A DNA stretch of 64,000 nucleotides, from contig NC_135500.1 in NCBI RefSeq assembly GCF_052857255.1, forward strand, positions 102,874,548 through 102,938,547. The letters run 5' to 3'. Source of the stretch: Amblyomma americanum (Eukaryota; Arthropoda; Arachnida; Ixodida; Ixodidae). The position numbers and the translations under genes were made by a program. Positions 31,981 through 43,784 of the stretch are shown here, piece after piece; positions within the stretch are counted from its first letter, which is position 1, and each line of letters starts with the position of its first letter. A model generated the notes under the pieces. That model had not been told where the DNA came from, made no database searches, and saw nothing but the letters and a program-made list of their open reading frames with translations.

Positions 31981-34900
31981 ATCGTACAGTATCTCACTTA
32001 GTTCATTGAATATCTGAGGTACATATTAATTCTTGGCTTTCTTTCCATAGTTTGTAAAGACTCGTGGTTTAACATATTTCTCAGTTTTTCGTAGTGATAC
32101 ATCTTTCTTTACTAATAGCTTAAAATTGTTAGAATAATAGTAGCGGGTCAACACAGTATACTTAAATAGCTGATGCACTGGAAGTATTCCTATTATGCGG
32201 TATTTCTCATGTGTCTCTATATGTTCCCTTTCCGTTCCATAGGCTATGCTATTGACAATTCTTTTAATTATTCCGTTAATATTTTGTTTCTTGTGGTCAG
32301 AACACGTACCATACAAGGTGATACCGTATGTGATAATTGTTTCGGCTAATGACTTATATACAGTTCTTCGAATGTTGACAGGGCTTTTCCCTCGAAGGTT
32401 ATACATCATGGCTGCGAAAGCCCTCAGTTTTCTGCAAACGTAAATGACATGGTCACTCCAGGATAGGTGCTGGTCAAAGAAAATTCCTAAATACTTGACC
32501 ACTGGCTCGAACTGCAATGTGGCAGATGCATGAACTACACTTAGAAGAATGCAAATATATGTCTTTATTTAATGAAAGCGCCTTATGAGGATTTCTGAAG
32601 CACATTAATTTCGTTTGTTGTGTATTTATAAAAATTAAATTATGAGCGAACCAATCTACTACCGCTGATAAATCCTCTTGAAAGCTTTGATACCCCGTAT
32701 TATAATCCTGAATTTCCAAAGCAATTGCAGTGTCGTCTGCGTACTGGAAAATTTTTGATTTCAGTGGTAGCAGGCTGAGGTCGGAAACATATATGTTGAA
32801 AAGTATCGGTCCGAGGGTGCTCCCTTGGGGCACACCAAACTTTATTATTTGAAGTTCACTGCATGTCTCTTCTAGTTTAACGCACTGAAGTCGGTCGGAA
32901 AAATTATTTACAAAGAATTGATAAAAGCGTCCTCTGAAACCTAGCTTCGTTAATTTCTTTAGTAATAAGTTGTGTTCTACCGTGTCAAAAGCCTTGCTTA
33001 GGTCTAGAAATAGAGCTAAGACTACGTTATTATTTTCTATTGATGCGGTTATGTAGTCGGAGAATTCCTCTAGCAAAGAAGTTGTGTTTTTATTTTTTGT
33101 GAACCCGTATTGCGCCATGTTATTCAGAGAATACTTTTCGCAAAAGGATTGCATTACAGAGACAATATACTTTTACATTATTTGTGCAATAGTGGACAAT
33201 ATCGCTATCGGCCTGTAATTTGTGCAGTCATTTCTTTTACCCTTTTTGTAAACCGGCCTCACAATTGAAATTTTCAATTCTTTGGGTATTATACCTGTTT
33301 CGAATATCCCATTCAATATCTTAAGGAGGACCTGTTTGATAATCTCGAAGTTCGTGCACAAATCCCGAGAGCGAATTTTATCAAGCCCTGGTGGTTTAAT
33401 CTTCTTCATGCCCCTTATTATATTCCATGGATCCATTTCAGACATCGCTGGGAGATATGCAGAGTGCGCGCATGCGCGTTTCGGTTCATATTCATAATGT
33501 CGGTCACTTTGCGTTGTTCTCAGTTTCTCAGCTGCAGCGATAAAAGTTTTATTGAACCTGTCACACAAAGTCTGAAGGTTTTCCTTTGGAAAATTTCGTT
33601 TGATGGTATCATCGACACCATCTGTTTTGGATCTGCCCATCAATTCGTTTGCTGTACTCCACGTTTTTTTCCAGTCCTTTTTGCTGTCTGCAAATCGACG
33701 CATCATGTATTTCCTTTTTTCCTGGCGTAACTTTGCGGTCACTGCGTTTCGCAACATTCGGAATTCTGCCCTGTAATCCTGATTGTCAGGTTCTTTTCTA
33801 CACTTTTGCCATGCTTTGTCTTTTTGAAAGCACAACTCAACAATATCACGCGTGATCCATTTCTTATTAGGGTTACTTTGTTTGATTGTTATGATTTTAG
33901 AAGATATTGCGTATATCGTCTTAAATGTTTCAGTAAACTTGGAATATAATCTAACATGGTCTAACACTAAAAGCGCATTCCAGTCCGTGTTTTTTTATGT
34001 ATTTGTCAACTTTCTCGTTATCTATGTACTGTTTCTGTATTCTGGTGTCACAGACAGCATTCCTTTTGTCAGACATAATTACAAGAGACGTAAAGTAATG
34101 ATCAGCTAGTTTGACTCTAATTACACCGCTTGTGTAGCACTGATTTCTTAGCCGAATAACAATGTGATCAATGCATGATCTTGTTATATTCGTGCCCAAG
34201 TATTCCTCTCTTGTGTAGTCATTAATTACATTTACCAGTCCATATTCAGCTATGATATTAAGGTAACCTGTAACGGCCTTCCTCGATACTTGCATTACGT
34301 CAATATTGAAGTCCCCTACCAATATAAGGTGCTCGTCGTTCATGTATTTCTTTAGTAGAGAGTTTAGTTCCTCGAAAAACAGATCTGTGTTCATGCTCGG
34401 CGGTCTGTATATCGCACATATGGTGTAGGTAACATCCATTTTGCTCAGGGTGACAAAAATAACTTCCGCATACTTGAATTTTACTGGGATATTATGAAAT
34501 ACCCAGTTATCTTTTACAAATATAACTACTCCTCCACCTTTTCGAGTTTCCCTGCATAAACCAATCTGAGAGTACCCGGTCAGTGTATACCTACTCAGTT
34601 TGCTTGTATCGATATTGACCTCTGTGATCACTATTACATCGATGTTAGCAAGCCTCGCGTGTAAATATGCGCATAACTGATCCCAGTTCTTCTTTATGCT
34701 CCGCACATTTACGTGTATTAAGACAAGCTCTCCTTTTGTTTTGTTTTCAGCTGTAGCGGTGGAAACGTGTAGGTCCCAATCGCGAAAAGAATCGAATGAA
34801 GCCATCTAAGACATTTTTGCAAGATCATTCTCAGTGGTAATGACGATCACATTAGTGCCTTCCGATTTGCGGGCTAGAAACCTGCCATTCCGTGTCCAGA

Positions 34901-35330
34901 TAAATTTATACCCGAGTTCCTTGCCGAGCTTCCTGCATTTCCAAAACAGTTCCTTTTGTGCTGTCGTGAAGTTTTCATTCACGAAAATATTTTCGCTTCG
35001 AAGGGCGTGTTTCTTTGTCAGCCACAAGTCCCTTGTTTTCCGCTCTGTAAACCTCACCATTATGGGTGCGATTTTGTCTTTCTGTGCCTTTAATCTGTGC
35101 ACAGCTTCAAGTGAGTGTTTTTCAGGCACCGGCAGATCAAGCTTGTTGCTAAGGTCCACTAGGACCTGCTACAGATCTTGGTCCTCTGCTTCTCGCACGC
35201 CGTGTATTTCAATATTCTTCCGTCTCGAATATTGTTCTCCACTTTCTACTCGTTCCCTGAGCTTTGCGATTTCGTTATCTTTTTCTTGCATGTTTTGTTG
35301 CAGTTCTTGACATCGCCATCCGTTAAAAAA
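31981..35330 (-). mobile_element. CR1/jockey-like LINE with both ORFs (antisense in intron)
   Basis: ORF1 (about 35326-34806) has a coiled-coil part (QEKDNEIAKLRERVE), then QYSRRKNIEIHGV and a C-terminal FP-type domain (IFVNENFTTAQKELFWKCRK). ORF2 begins at 34805. An AP-type endonuclease carries LVGDFNID, a YRPP motif and CIDHIV, with ADH at the final site where SDH is usual. The RT (33967-32474) carries FLDLSKAFDTVEH, GVPQGSTLGPILFNIYVSDL and YADDTAI. The C-terminal part runs to 32026. ORF1 has an in-frame stop near 35169 and ORF2 one at 33173. Frameshifts lie near 33960 and 32520. It inserts itself in a target DNA by nicking and reverse transcription. This copy is dead but fairly young. No target-site duplication was found. 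Confidence 0.88.
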
Positions 35331-35670
35331 TTGGCAGTGGCTTAAATTTGCTAACTATGGAATTCAGCGAAAAGCAAGCACGCTTGCTAAGCTTCAGAGG
35401 CTCGTCCATGGCAACTCCGCTACTGCTCCCGACAGACGTTCTATATATACCCACACGACCACGTGGCTAAGACGTGGTATCACACGGCCTTACGACACCC
35501 CCATCAGATGTCATCACTTGGCTTCACATCACCCCATCGGATGTTCTTAAGGTCAAAGGTCAACCCAAAGGTCACCCAATGTCAAAGGCCAACTAACGGT
35601 CATGGGTAAACGTCAGGGGTCAAGGGTTCGACACCACCACTGTACCACATATGATCATACATGGCTAACG
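35331..35670. repeat. Repeat rich in GGTCA half-sites
   Basis: Between a TATA-like ctatatatacccacacg (about 35442) and 35630 there are about seven GGTCA or TGACC-type half-sites. They include a perfect direct repeat AGGTCAAAGGTCA at 35550-35562 (spacer of one). It borders the 5' end of the antisense LINE. The parent element is unknown. Confidence 0.45.
35550..35562 (+). promoter_or_regulatory. DR1-type nuclear receptor site (candidate)
   Basis: AGGTCA-A-AGGTCA is the exact consensus of a DR1 element, which RXR/ultraspiracle and HNF4-type receptors bind. It may only reflect the repeat's sequence. Confidence 0.35.
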
Positions 35671-35934
35671 TGGTTGGACAGAAGATCGTTCAAGGTCATT
35701 CTCCGGCCTACGCGGCGACTGCTTTACGTAGCGTAGTGAAGTTTTTCCCTTGAAAACACATACGCCCAAAGCACTGCCGTTATTTAGAGAAGGCTTGCTC
35801 TGTGGTACTCCACCCTCTCTTAAAGTTCCTACTTAAGATGACGCACTAAACTTGCCGCTGCAAAGCTAGGCAGATATGTTTATGGCTGTAATGTCCGTTG
35901 TATCACTGTTGATTCAGAGATCAAGAACGCAAAT

Positions 35935-36010
35935 AATTAAAATTCCGCATATATGGGCATTAATGTATTAATGCTATCGCGTCATGTCGCTAAGGCGGAG
36001 AAAAAGTGTC
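35935..36010. repeat. Fragment of the 8830-9262 repeat family
   Basis: atatatgggcattaatg and atgctatcgcgtcatg match the outer end of the repeat at 9215-9262. It ends about 65 bases before the next exon. Confidence 0.5.
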
Positions 36011-36076
36011 CCCTCTAATTGTTGATAATTCAATAGTTGTGACATCGCGTCTGATTACTCCCTAATAATTTAACAG

Positions 36077-36243
36077 GTGCGGCAGCGAGAACCGGTGAGC
36101 CAGAGAAAGGAAGCGAGCAGGCCACAGCGTCCACAGACCAACGCATTCCCACACCCAAGGCCCTCGACAAAGATGCACAACCGGAGAGCACGTCGTCATC
36201 TACGGACATCGAAAACTTGACCGAAATTCTCACCAGCATCAAG
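36077..36243 (+). CDS. Cytoplasmic tail exon 3
   Basis: Acceptor aatttaacag|gtgcgg (phase 1) and a consensus donor atcaag|gtgagg (phase 0). Only the frame that skips two bases is open. It reads AAARTGEPEKGSEQATASTD and ends with STDIENLTEILTSIK. The other two frames hit stops, which supports the phase-1 entry and so the extended end of the previous exon. The segment is acidic and Ser/Thr-rich with a short amphipathic end. It is one of the smaller exons and was found by splice sites. Confidence 0.8.
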
Positions 36244-36663
36244 GTGAGGGCGGACCGTACATGGTTCCCTAAAAGATTGTGTAGCTAGGCATTACGACAG
36301 TCTGTGAATTACCCCCAAACTCAGGTTCGCTTCTTTAAAGATAAAATTAAATTCCTCAATTCAATTCGAGAAGAGCGATTTGTTAAGGGTTCCTATTGGC
36401 ACTTTTTTGGCCCTCGCAAGGCAGCTTTCGCAAGGCAAGAAGCCTGCCTTCATCGCCTTTTTTGCGGGGACACAGTCAACAGAATAAAGAGTAAAGAACC
36501 ATAAGGGATGGCAAAGAACAAAGCGTATATAACTCTCAAGGCATGATATTGTAAAAGTGAATTACACTCAATATGATGTCGCATGGCCTTTCACAGGAGT
36601 GGTATGGTACCCTGTTCAAATAAGCCAGTCGCAATCATGCCACTCCGTTCCCGTGCCGCGCAG

Positions 36664-37008
36664 GTCACCCAACTGGGCAACCAACACCACCGGCGCGAGC
36701 GCACTCTGCTGCGAGAATACTCCGTGGAGGCGAAGGACAGGGAAACTCCGGTTGTTCCGCTCGCAACGCTGGCTTCCACGGCGGGCGCAGCCCGATCGCC
36801 GAGGCAGTGTCAGTCTGTCGTAGTCACCAGTTCCGCAGTACCGACGTCTCCAAAAGCGGAGCATGCCGCATTAGTGCCAGTGCCCGCTGCCAGAGCAGGA
36901 ACGGCGCCGCCCGTGCCACCACCTTCTTCGGCTACCTCCGAGCCAGAGATGCTGCCAGCCTTATCGATGCTGCTTCCGCTCACAGAGTCTGCAGAGTTCA
37001 CAGGCCAA
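36664..37008 (+). CDS. Cytoplasmic tail exon 4 (Ala/Pro-rich)
   Basis: 345 bases, phase 0 at both ends, with acceptor gccgcgcag|gtcacc and consensus donor ggccaa|gtaagg. It starts VTQLGNQHHRRERTLLREY and contains APPVPPPSSATSEPEMLP, a proline-rich run that could bind SH3- or WW-type partners (inference). The frame stays open on both sides of the splice sites, but composition shifts to intron-like. A 420-base intron separates it from the preceding exon. Confidence 0.82.
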
Positions 37009-39207
37009 GTAAGGAAACGGCCGAGAAAAGCACGTCCAGCTGTATAAAACCAGATTGGCTGTACGAAAAGTAGCAATTGCGGATGTCTTTTTGCTTGAAC
37101 CTCGGCTTTTGTTGTTTTTGTCAGCTTGCACTGCACTGTTGCCCTTTTTTTTCGCAATTTGCTCGATAGTACTGAGGGGGGGGGGGGGGGGGAGTGTATT
37201 ATGATTCGTTGCGTGCGTAATGTGTATTGCAAAATTATATATGCGATGGAAGCGTTTTCTTTCTTTTCCATCTTTCCAACCCCGACTGCGCTCACGCTCA
37301 TTTGTTGAATCTTATTTATTCTATATATTTCCTCGAAATGGTGCCTTTTCTTCCGTTCCACAGTTGTGGCTTGTCCATATATAATTATGATTTGTACTGC
37401 AGGTTTTACTATCGTTTTTGTGTTGGAGTTGTACTGTTCGTCATTTTGATTGTTTCAGTAGCATTGTCTTTCGGATAGGGAGGGGGGATCGTCCTAGCTT
37501 TTTCTAGAGCCTGCCCCATAGAAGACGGGGAAAATAAAGGTATTAATATTTTTACTAGTATTTACGTACTTGATCGCTTTCGCAGAGAGGCACTTTGTCC
37601 ACGTCTAGGAGACACCGTGTGAGATATGGAGTTGTGTGATATACAGTCGCTTTTTACTTGGTGCCTAAAAGATTTGTACATCCTTGGAAAATTGAGTCAG
37701 TAATGCTTCTGGAACAATTCCGTGGTAAATGCACAAGCTCGAGCATGAAACCTATAAGGCTTACGGCGCCCTGAAGCTCGTATTACACAACGCACATTTT
37801 TAGTTTATTGCTTTTAATATTTGTTTCAATGCTACCACGCCAAAAGGTACAGGGGAAGGATGACTGTGGAGCATGCAATGCTTCGGGTGATTGCACAGCC
37901 TTGATGCGTTTCGTTTTTACCGACCGAGAAAACTGTTTCTGTGTGCTGCTGCAGGAGCCAAGAGAAATGAGGCCATATGTAGAAAAGTGGCGAAAGGGAC
38001 ACATAGAGATCTTTCCGGCCGAGGAATGGGGTTAGCAAAAGCAATGCTCTATGTAGTCTATCAATTACATAGCGGTTTATTTCTGGGTCGCGTCGTATGC
38101 ATGCGTGGCATTATTCGCCCTAAATGCCACAAATTTCTCAGCGAAGTTGATTTGCATCTGGGAATACACGAAGTTTGAAAGACACGTAGTGACTGGTTAA
38201 CTATACATATTTTATATGGGCACACAACTGCGTATACCGGTTTGCAAACATTCGTATGTAATATGTGCGCGGCGCATACTGACAGCAATCACTGTGAAGC
38301 ACACATCCACGATCGGTTTACATGAGTGGAGAGAATTGCTGTGCACCCTCTCTCAGGACCGACCTGATCCACGTGTTTACAGATCACACATTTACCAAAG
38401 AGCTCGTAATGATGTTACGTAGTAAATCCCCGACTCTACTACCCATAAGCCGTATGAACCACGTGAATCTGGACGGCACAATCAGCAGCGCATTGCGGCT
38501 CCTTCGATGTAATCAAACCTTCATCCTATTGAGGAGACATGCTTTGTATGGTAATCCATCCGAACAGGCACCATTAAGATGTTAATGGTGCACCGCGATG
38601 TTTTCTTCAGTGCCGATTGATCTGATTAAGTGGATTCCTCGTGCGTTCCTGATACCAGTGCAAAATCAATTATTGAAATCGGAGCCTGCAAACTAAAATT
38701 ATTCCACTTGGAAAATTCGAAATATAAAAATGACCAGCCAAAAACGCGTTTCGCTCGCTCATTTTACTCGCCTAGAGCTGAGATTGGTCGCTACCAATCA
38801 GAACAGCGTCTAGCCCACACTCGCCATGTAAGTGCTGAAGACAGGGCTGGGGTGAGTAACTCTACAAAGAAAGCTGCCCGATATTTCTTTGTTGGTACGA
38901 TTGTAAGGTCACCCCCCTCACCCCTCTCCACCTCCTTAAACCTCGTCTATTTCTCCTGTCCGGCTTCTCTCTTCACATTTCTGGGAAGGGTGTGTCCACC
39001 GGGTTTCCTTTTTCTTTTTTTGCTGCCACTTTGGTGTGGTTTGAGCAATAGCGGTCGCCTCCAAAAAAAGTTTGAAGCGAAATGGAAGGTGTCGTTCCTA
39101 GGGTTATAATTATTAAATTTTGTTCGCTGTCATCGTTTATTTTGTTTTTGTGACACGCGAAAAGCTTACAGCAGTAAGAGCCATAATCCCCAGTAGCACA
39201 GCTAATC
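37009..39207. other. Intron sequence
   Basis: AT-rich intron with a 17-base G run at 37176-37192. ORFs such as 38630-39109 (+) have no motif. Confidence 0.5.
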
Positions 39208-39288
39208 AGCCCAATATTTGAAATCTCTTGGCAAAGGCCGGTCCTACAACGAATCAAAGTGAAACCTTTTATTTCCAATAGTGGGCCC
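39208..39288. repeat. MITE-like inverted-repeat element (copy 2)
   Basis: The left end agcccaatatttgaaat is an inverted match to the right end atttccaatagtgggccc. The interior gcaaaggccggtcctaca, with agtgaaacc, is nearly identical to that at 56328-56413. Confidence 0.6.
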
Positions 39289-40220
39289 AATACGTGTGCT
39301 GTTTCTGATATTTTGGATCCATCTTGCGAGTATAAAGAGACTATATAGGTTAAAACTGGAAGCCCAAAAAATCAGAAAGCAGTGTCCAATCATGATGCCA
39401 CCTCATTCCCGCTGTCGAAAATGGCCGCTGCGTTGCAACATTATATGTGTTCGAAACGAGCATTTCTGCAGAAGATTATTATATTAAATATTACAGTTTC
39501 GGCGATCTGTTTGGACGTTCAGGCTTCACAATGTCTCTTGCTTCGCATACAAAGAATAAAGACCTCATGCTTGATTTACGTCGGAGGATGCGTTGAAGGC
39601 AAATCTGTTTAGAAATTTGTAAGTAGTTTCTGTTACAGCTGTTTCTTGACGTCTTAAATACAAAAAAAACTCGCAGTGCAATGCACTCACCAGGCTTTTC
39701 TTTTTCTTTATGCGATTCAAAAAGAAAAAAAATATTCTCGTTGCACTTGATTCCGTTGATAAAATCCCGCAGAATTCTGACTTAACGGGGTCTAGTTGAA
39801 AAGAAACGACTATGAACACCAAAGGAACGCAGCTGAGCCTGTTATGTAATCCATATAACACCACTACATTATTTTCCTTTAAGGGAGAAGTTGAGCTGAA
39901 TTTAGGCTAAACGGTCTTTAGTCGAAAACGCGAAGGGAACGCAACTGAGACTGATATACCATACGGATACCTCCACGACTATTAAACCACATTCTGGCGT
40001 GCTTCGTCTAGTTTGTATACTGTATAAGCTCTTTGACTATGAACACATCGAACTCACAGATCACAAGTATCTAATCACTGCAGCGGGAGCACTCTCAGTG
40101 CTCTAAAATAATATCTATGAGGTATATTCAAAATATGTTCCCCGGACGCACTTTAGTGATACTTGCGTATACTTGGAGATCAGCTTAACTCAGTGTTCAC
40201 TTATTCGAAATGGTACTTAG
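39289..40220. other. Intron sequence, nothing recognised
   Basis: Right part of the intron before tail exon 5. Confidence 0.5.
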
Positions 40221-40481
40221 ATTTTGGCAAGACAAGAAGTCAGTGGCGTACGCCGATCATCGGGCGAATCCCCGACACCGGTGGCGGCTCAGAACCCCTC
40301 CAAGGAGACCGGAGGAGAGTCCTCTCCCCCATCGGAGCAGCGCCGGCGGCCCTCGGTGGCCCAGTTGCACCGCGCCCGCACCGCCAACAGCCGCCTGGTG
40401 CCCCCCGCCGCGGTGCCCTTCCGGCCTACGCCTCTTAAGAGGTCCATCCGCTACCGCAGAACCACGTCGAGCCAGCTCCAG
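40221..40481 (+). CDS. Cytoplasmic tail exon 5 (Arg/Pro-rich)
   Basis: The donor agctccag|gtaggc is good and phase 0. The acceptor is the weak point: tacttag|attttgg at 40221 is the only nearby AG giving phase 0, and its pyrimidine tract is poor. The frame reads GESPTPVAAQNPSKETGGES, then QRRRPSVAQLHRARTANSRL, then PLKRSIRYRRTTSSQLQ. It is strongly basic with several R-x-x-S/T sites that basophilic kinases could use (inference). GC content jumps well above the flanking DNA over exactly this span. Confidence 0.72.
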
Positions 40482-42063
40482 GTAGGCGGAAGATCCACCC
40501 TCGACTATCGCGTCGAGGCTGGCCGATATCGCAGCCAATGAGAGAGTGAATGGTTGAGGAAAACTAAACGCTTTTCCGAACGAAGAGGGCAAACCAGAAT
40601 GGACAGAATGGAATGAAATTCGTCGCGTCTCGCTTGCTTTTCTTTTTTTTTTACGCGGTGACGCTGCATGCTTTCACCGCTTAATATTTTGTACTGTTTC
40701 TAGCATGCGTTTCATAAGCGGTGTTATCAGAAACAACGTACTTCGTTCGCTTTTTTATGAGGACAGTACAGAATCGTCCTGTGCATACCGTTGCTTAATG
40801 CTTACTTTGCGTATTTAGTTCGCGGTTCATTATTTATTACGGCGGCTGCCGCTAGAAACATGTCAAACAAATATATTAAAAAATTAAGTTTCTAATGATT
40901 ATTCCGAGTGTCAGTAATGTTTGACGACGGGTTTCTTGCGCTGGAGAATAGTGCGATGTTGTAACATAACTGTTGATGCATAAGGAGCTGACACGTGTAC
41001 AGGTTCCCAAAAATGTTTTCGGAACACGAAAATTACACGAAGGCTTAATTTATGGCTAGTATAAGCGTGTAGTGATGAACTGATGGGTGTGCTCCGTGCT
41101 TTCCTACTCGACCTGAAGAATGCACTTCGGAATGCCTGGCTGTGCCTCTACGTAGCCAGGAAACTCCGCTTTTTTGTGATTTCCGCGTTCCGAAAACTTT
41201 TGTCGGTACCTGTACCTTATGTTCCGCACATAAGCTTTGTTTTGCGTTACAAAAAGAAACGGTAAGGACAAAAATATCCCACAAAAAACATTCGCTCAGT
41301 TAAAGTACATTGGAAGAGAGTAAAAATATGTTGTTTTCGTCGGATCAATCACAATGATGCAATGAGGCCACCACTGAAGCATTTTTTTTCCTCGGATATT
41401 TTCAGTCATGTTCGGCTGCGCCTGCTCTTTACCGATGTCATCGACAGGCAATTTCAGCCACTTGTTGCGCCACCTACCAAATTCTGTAAAAGCAGTTGCT
41501 AGGCCTGGCCTCTCACTCTTGGTCTGGCAACACTGAAAGCATGAGGACACACTCTACTTATAAACACCAATTTGCCTTTGTTCGCTACCTCAGGTGCCGG
41601 GCTGCATTTTCCCGATCGCACAGTACAAGTATACAGCGTAGTCCTGTGTGTACTTTATTCATGGTTCTTTTCAGAGATTTAAAACTCCTTTTACCGTAAC
41701 GCCGCTGCTTTTGTTCTAAGCTTAGAATACCGGAAGCTTCCAGGTGTGCTCTGCCCTCCAGGGTATCTTATTCGAGTAAAACAAAGTTGAATTATGCTGT
41801 ATTATCGCGTTGGTATTTGTTAAAGTTTACCACAATAGTAAGTAAAAAATTGCCTGAAAAAAGACTTCACTACTTAGATGCAAAAGTTTAAAACTTGGTG
41901 ACGCAACTTTTGCAAGCCCAATGACAGGACCTTCACGGAGAGAGGTGGCTAAAACGCAATAAGTAGTGTCGCCTTAACTAGATCAACGTTGTACTTTTTA
42001 AAATGATTTATTATGAGTATGGTGATTAGACAGCAGCAAGTGTGGAAGGCTTCAACGCTCACA
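40482..42063. other. Intron sequence, nothing recognised
   Basis: No supported feature before the SINE. Confidence 0.5.
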
Positions 42064-42080
42064 ACGTCCTGTTTAGGTTT

Positions 42081-42313
42081 GAGCCGCCGCAGTAGCTCAG
42101 TGGTTATGGCCCTCGGCTGCTGGCCCGAAAGACGCGGGTTCGATCCCGGTTACGGCGGTCGAATTTCGTTGAAGGCGAAATTCTAGAGGCCTGTGTACTG
42201 TGCGATGTCAGTGAACGTTAAAGAACCCCAGGTGGTCGAAACTTCCGGAGCGCTTCAGTGAGGCGCCTCTCATAGATTGAGTCGCTTTGGGACGTTAAAC
42301 CCCCATAAACCAA
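42081..42313 (+). mobile_element. Ruka-type SINE with target-site duplication
   Basis: Complete copy: tRNA-like head (gccgccgcagtagctcagtg), B box gggttcgatcccggt, the body and a cataaaccaaaa tail. An imperfect target-site duplication flanks it: aacgtcctgtttaggttt at 42064-42080 and aacatcctgtttaggctt from 42314. It lies in the gene's sense orientation. Confidence 0.9.
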
Positions 42314-42331
42314 AACATCCTGTTTAGGCTT

Positions 42332-42729
42332 AACGCATTAAAATATGAACCTCCAAATTGTTCCAGAAGCCCTTTAAGGCTCCTAATGCACATTAGCAAG
42401 TGAAAATGTTATCGACGCGGGCCAGTATCGAAGCTTGTAAGTTTGTGACTATAAAAAAAACCACTAACTTCTTCTTGTCAGACCTCCGTTCAAGAACGGT
42501 GATGAACGTAATGATTATCAATATGTGTTTATGAACACATGTGTTAGCAGCAGATGCTTGATGCTTTCTGTAAACGACCTTGTAGTTTTTGTGGTCCCTT
42601 AACCACAATAGTTCATCTTTAAACATTGTACTTATCGTAAAAAGTAGGCCCGGAATACTACCAGAACGAATGATCTCTTCACTTCAGAAAGCATGACGAC
42701 AACCTCCACGGTACATGCCTTACGCACAG
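42332..42729. other. Intron sequence
   Basis: Nothing recognised between the SINE and the exon. Confidence 0.5.
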
Positions 42730-42975
42730 GTGATCTCCGAAGCGTTGCACGGTGTCGAGATGTCCCGTCCACCCGTGCCCCTGCGCACCAAGGTGCCGTT
42801 CAAGGGCGAGGGTGAAGCATTCTGCCACTCTTCGATCACCAAAGCGGACCCTGTGTCGCAGTTGCAGGACGATGCTGAGCTGGAAAGGGAGGGTTGTGTG
42901 GCGAAGCGTTTCGCGTCGCTGGAGGCTCAGGCCGACCGTGCCGATAGATCAAGCGAGCCCTCTTCGACAACGCTG
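42730..42975 (+). CDS. Cytoplasmic tail exon 6
   Basis: 246 bases, phase 0 at both ends, with acceptor ttacgcacag|gtgatc and consensus donor acgctg|gtgagc. It encodes VISEALHGVEMSRPPVPLRT, then KVPFKGEGEAF, then an acidic and Ala-rich helical part (SQLQDDAELEREGC, FASLEAQADRADRSS). The open frame runs on both sides of the splice sites, but the downstream part is AT-rich. No domain was recognised. Confidence 0.85.
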
Positions 42976-43439
42976 GTGAGCATGGTTGCACTAACATCCA
43001 AAGTCCCGATTCAAGAAAAAGCTGAGCTTGAAGTGTTCCTTCTTTTAGGGTCCGCTAATTTTCGCTTAGAAAATAATTAACTTGATCGAGTTACTCCATG
43101 TATTACGCCATTTCTATGTGTTTTCGAGTCTGTTGTAGAGGATAGGGCAAATAAACTTTTCTGAGCACTTTATCACAGGCAGGCTTTTCGAAGGCACTTT
43201 CTGGACTACCACCTGAGATCGCTGTATACACGAAACACTGTAATATCATGCGATGACAAGCCAAGGGCGCTTCTCTGGTCAGTGCATCGGTTCCTCAGCG
43301 GTCCTGAAGAGGCGCATACTGAGGCGTTAGCGCATCTGTTCGGGGCTGTTTTACGCTACGTGAAGTACTAAAAACAATTTGAGTGAGATTATGCAGTCAT
43401 AGTTGCGCAGAGGATACTTTGGTAAACACTGACACGATA
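42976..43439. other. Intron sequence
   Basis: Nothing recognised. Confidence 0.5.
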
Positions 43440-43645
43440 TTCTCCCAAGTTTTCTGGCCAACCAGTTTTTAAATGACTGTTTTCCGCAATAAAACTTCAA
43501 CGTAATCAAGAGCGGCAGTAAGAATTTCTAGTTCAAGTTTATATACTAGGCGGTAATGTGGGACATTGCAGAATGCTTTTATAAAGCCAAAAAATACTGC
43601 GTCTGCGGGATGAGACTTATGTATGGGGGTCAGTTATCCAGTCAA
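43440..43645 (-). mobile_element. LINE reverse transcriptase remnant
   Basis: The - strand reads DAVFFGFIKAFCNVPHYRLV. It matches RT motif A, where D-x-x-KAFD-x-VPH is usual, with the catalytic Asp changed. It is a short decayed fragment. Confidence 0.55.
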
Positions 43646-43761
43646 ACAACTAAGCTTCACAAGAGCGATAGCGGAGTAAAACTAGCTGACTGAAAGGAAT
43701 AAGGAATTTATTTTTAGGATAATTCAAGGTATGATATGAAATGACGTGTTTCGTGATTTCA

Positions 43762-43784
43762 CGAGGGCGATTTAGAAAGTAATG
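43762..43784 (+). repeat. Mariner left TIR
   Basis: Inverted copy of 45080-45102 with one difference (ttta against ttca on the same strand sense). Confidence 0.85.

Noticed and set aside
34834..35310. 158-codon + strand frame
   Set aside because: It is the antisense shadow of LINE ORF1.
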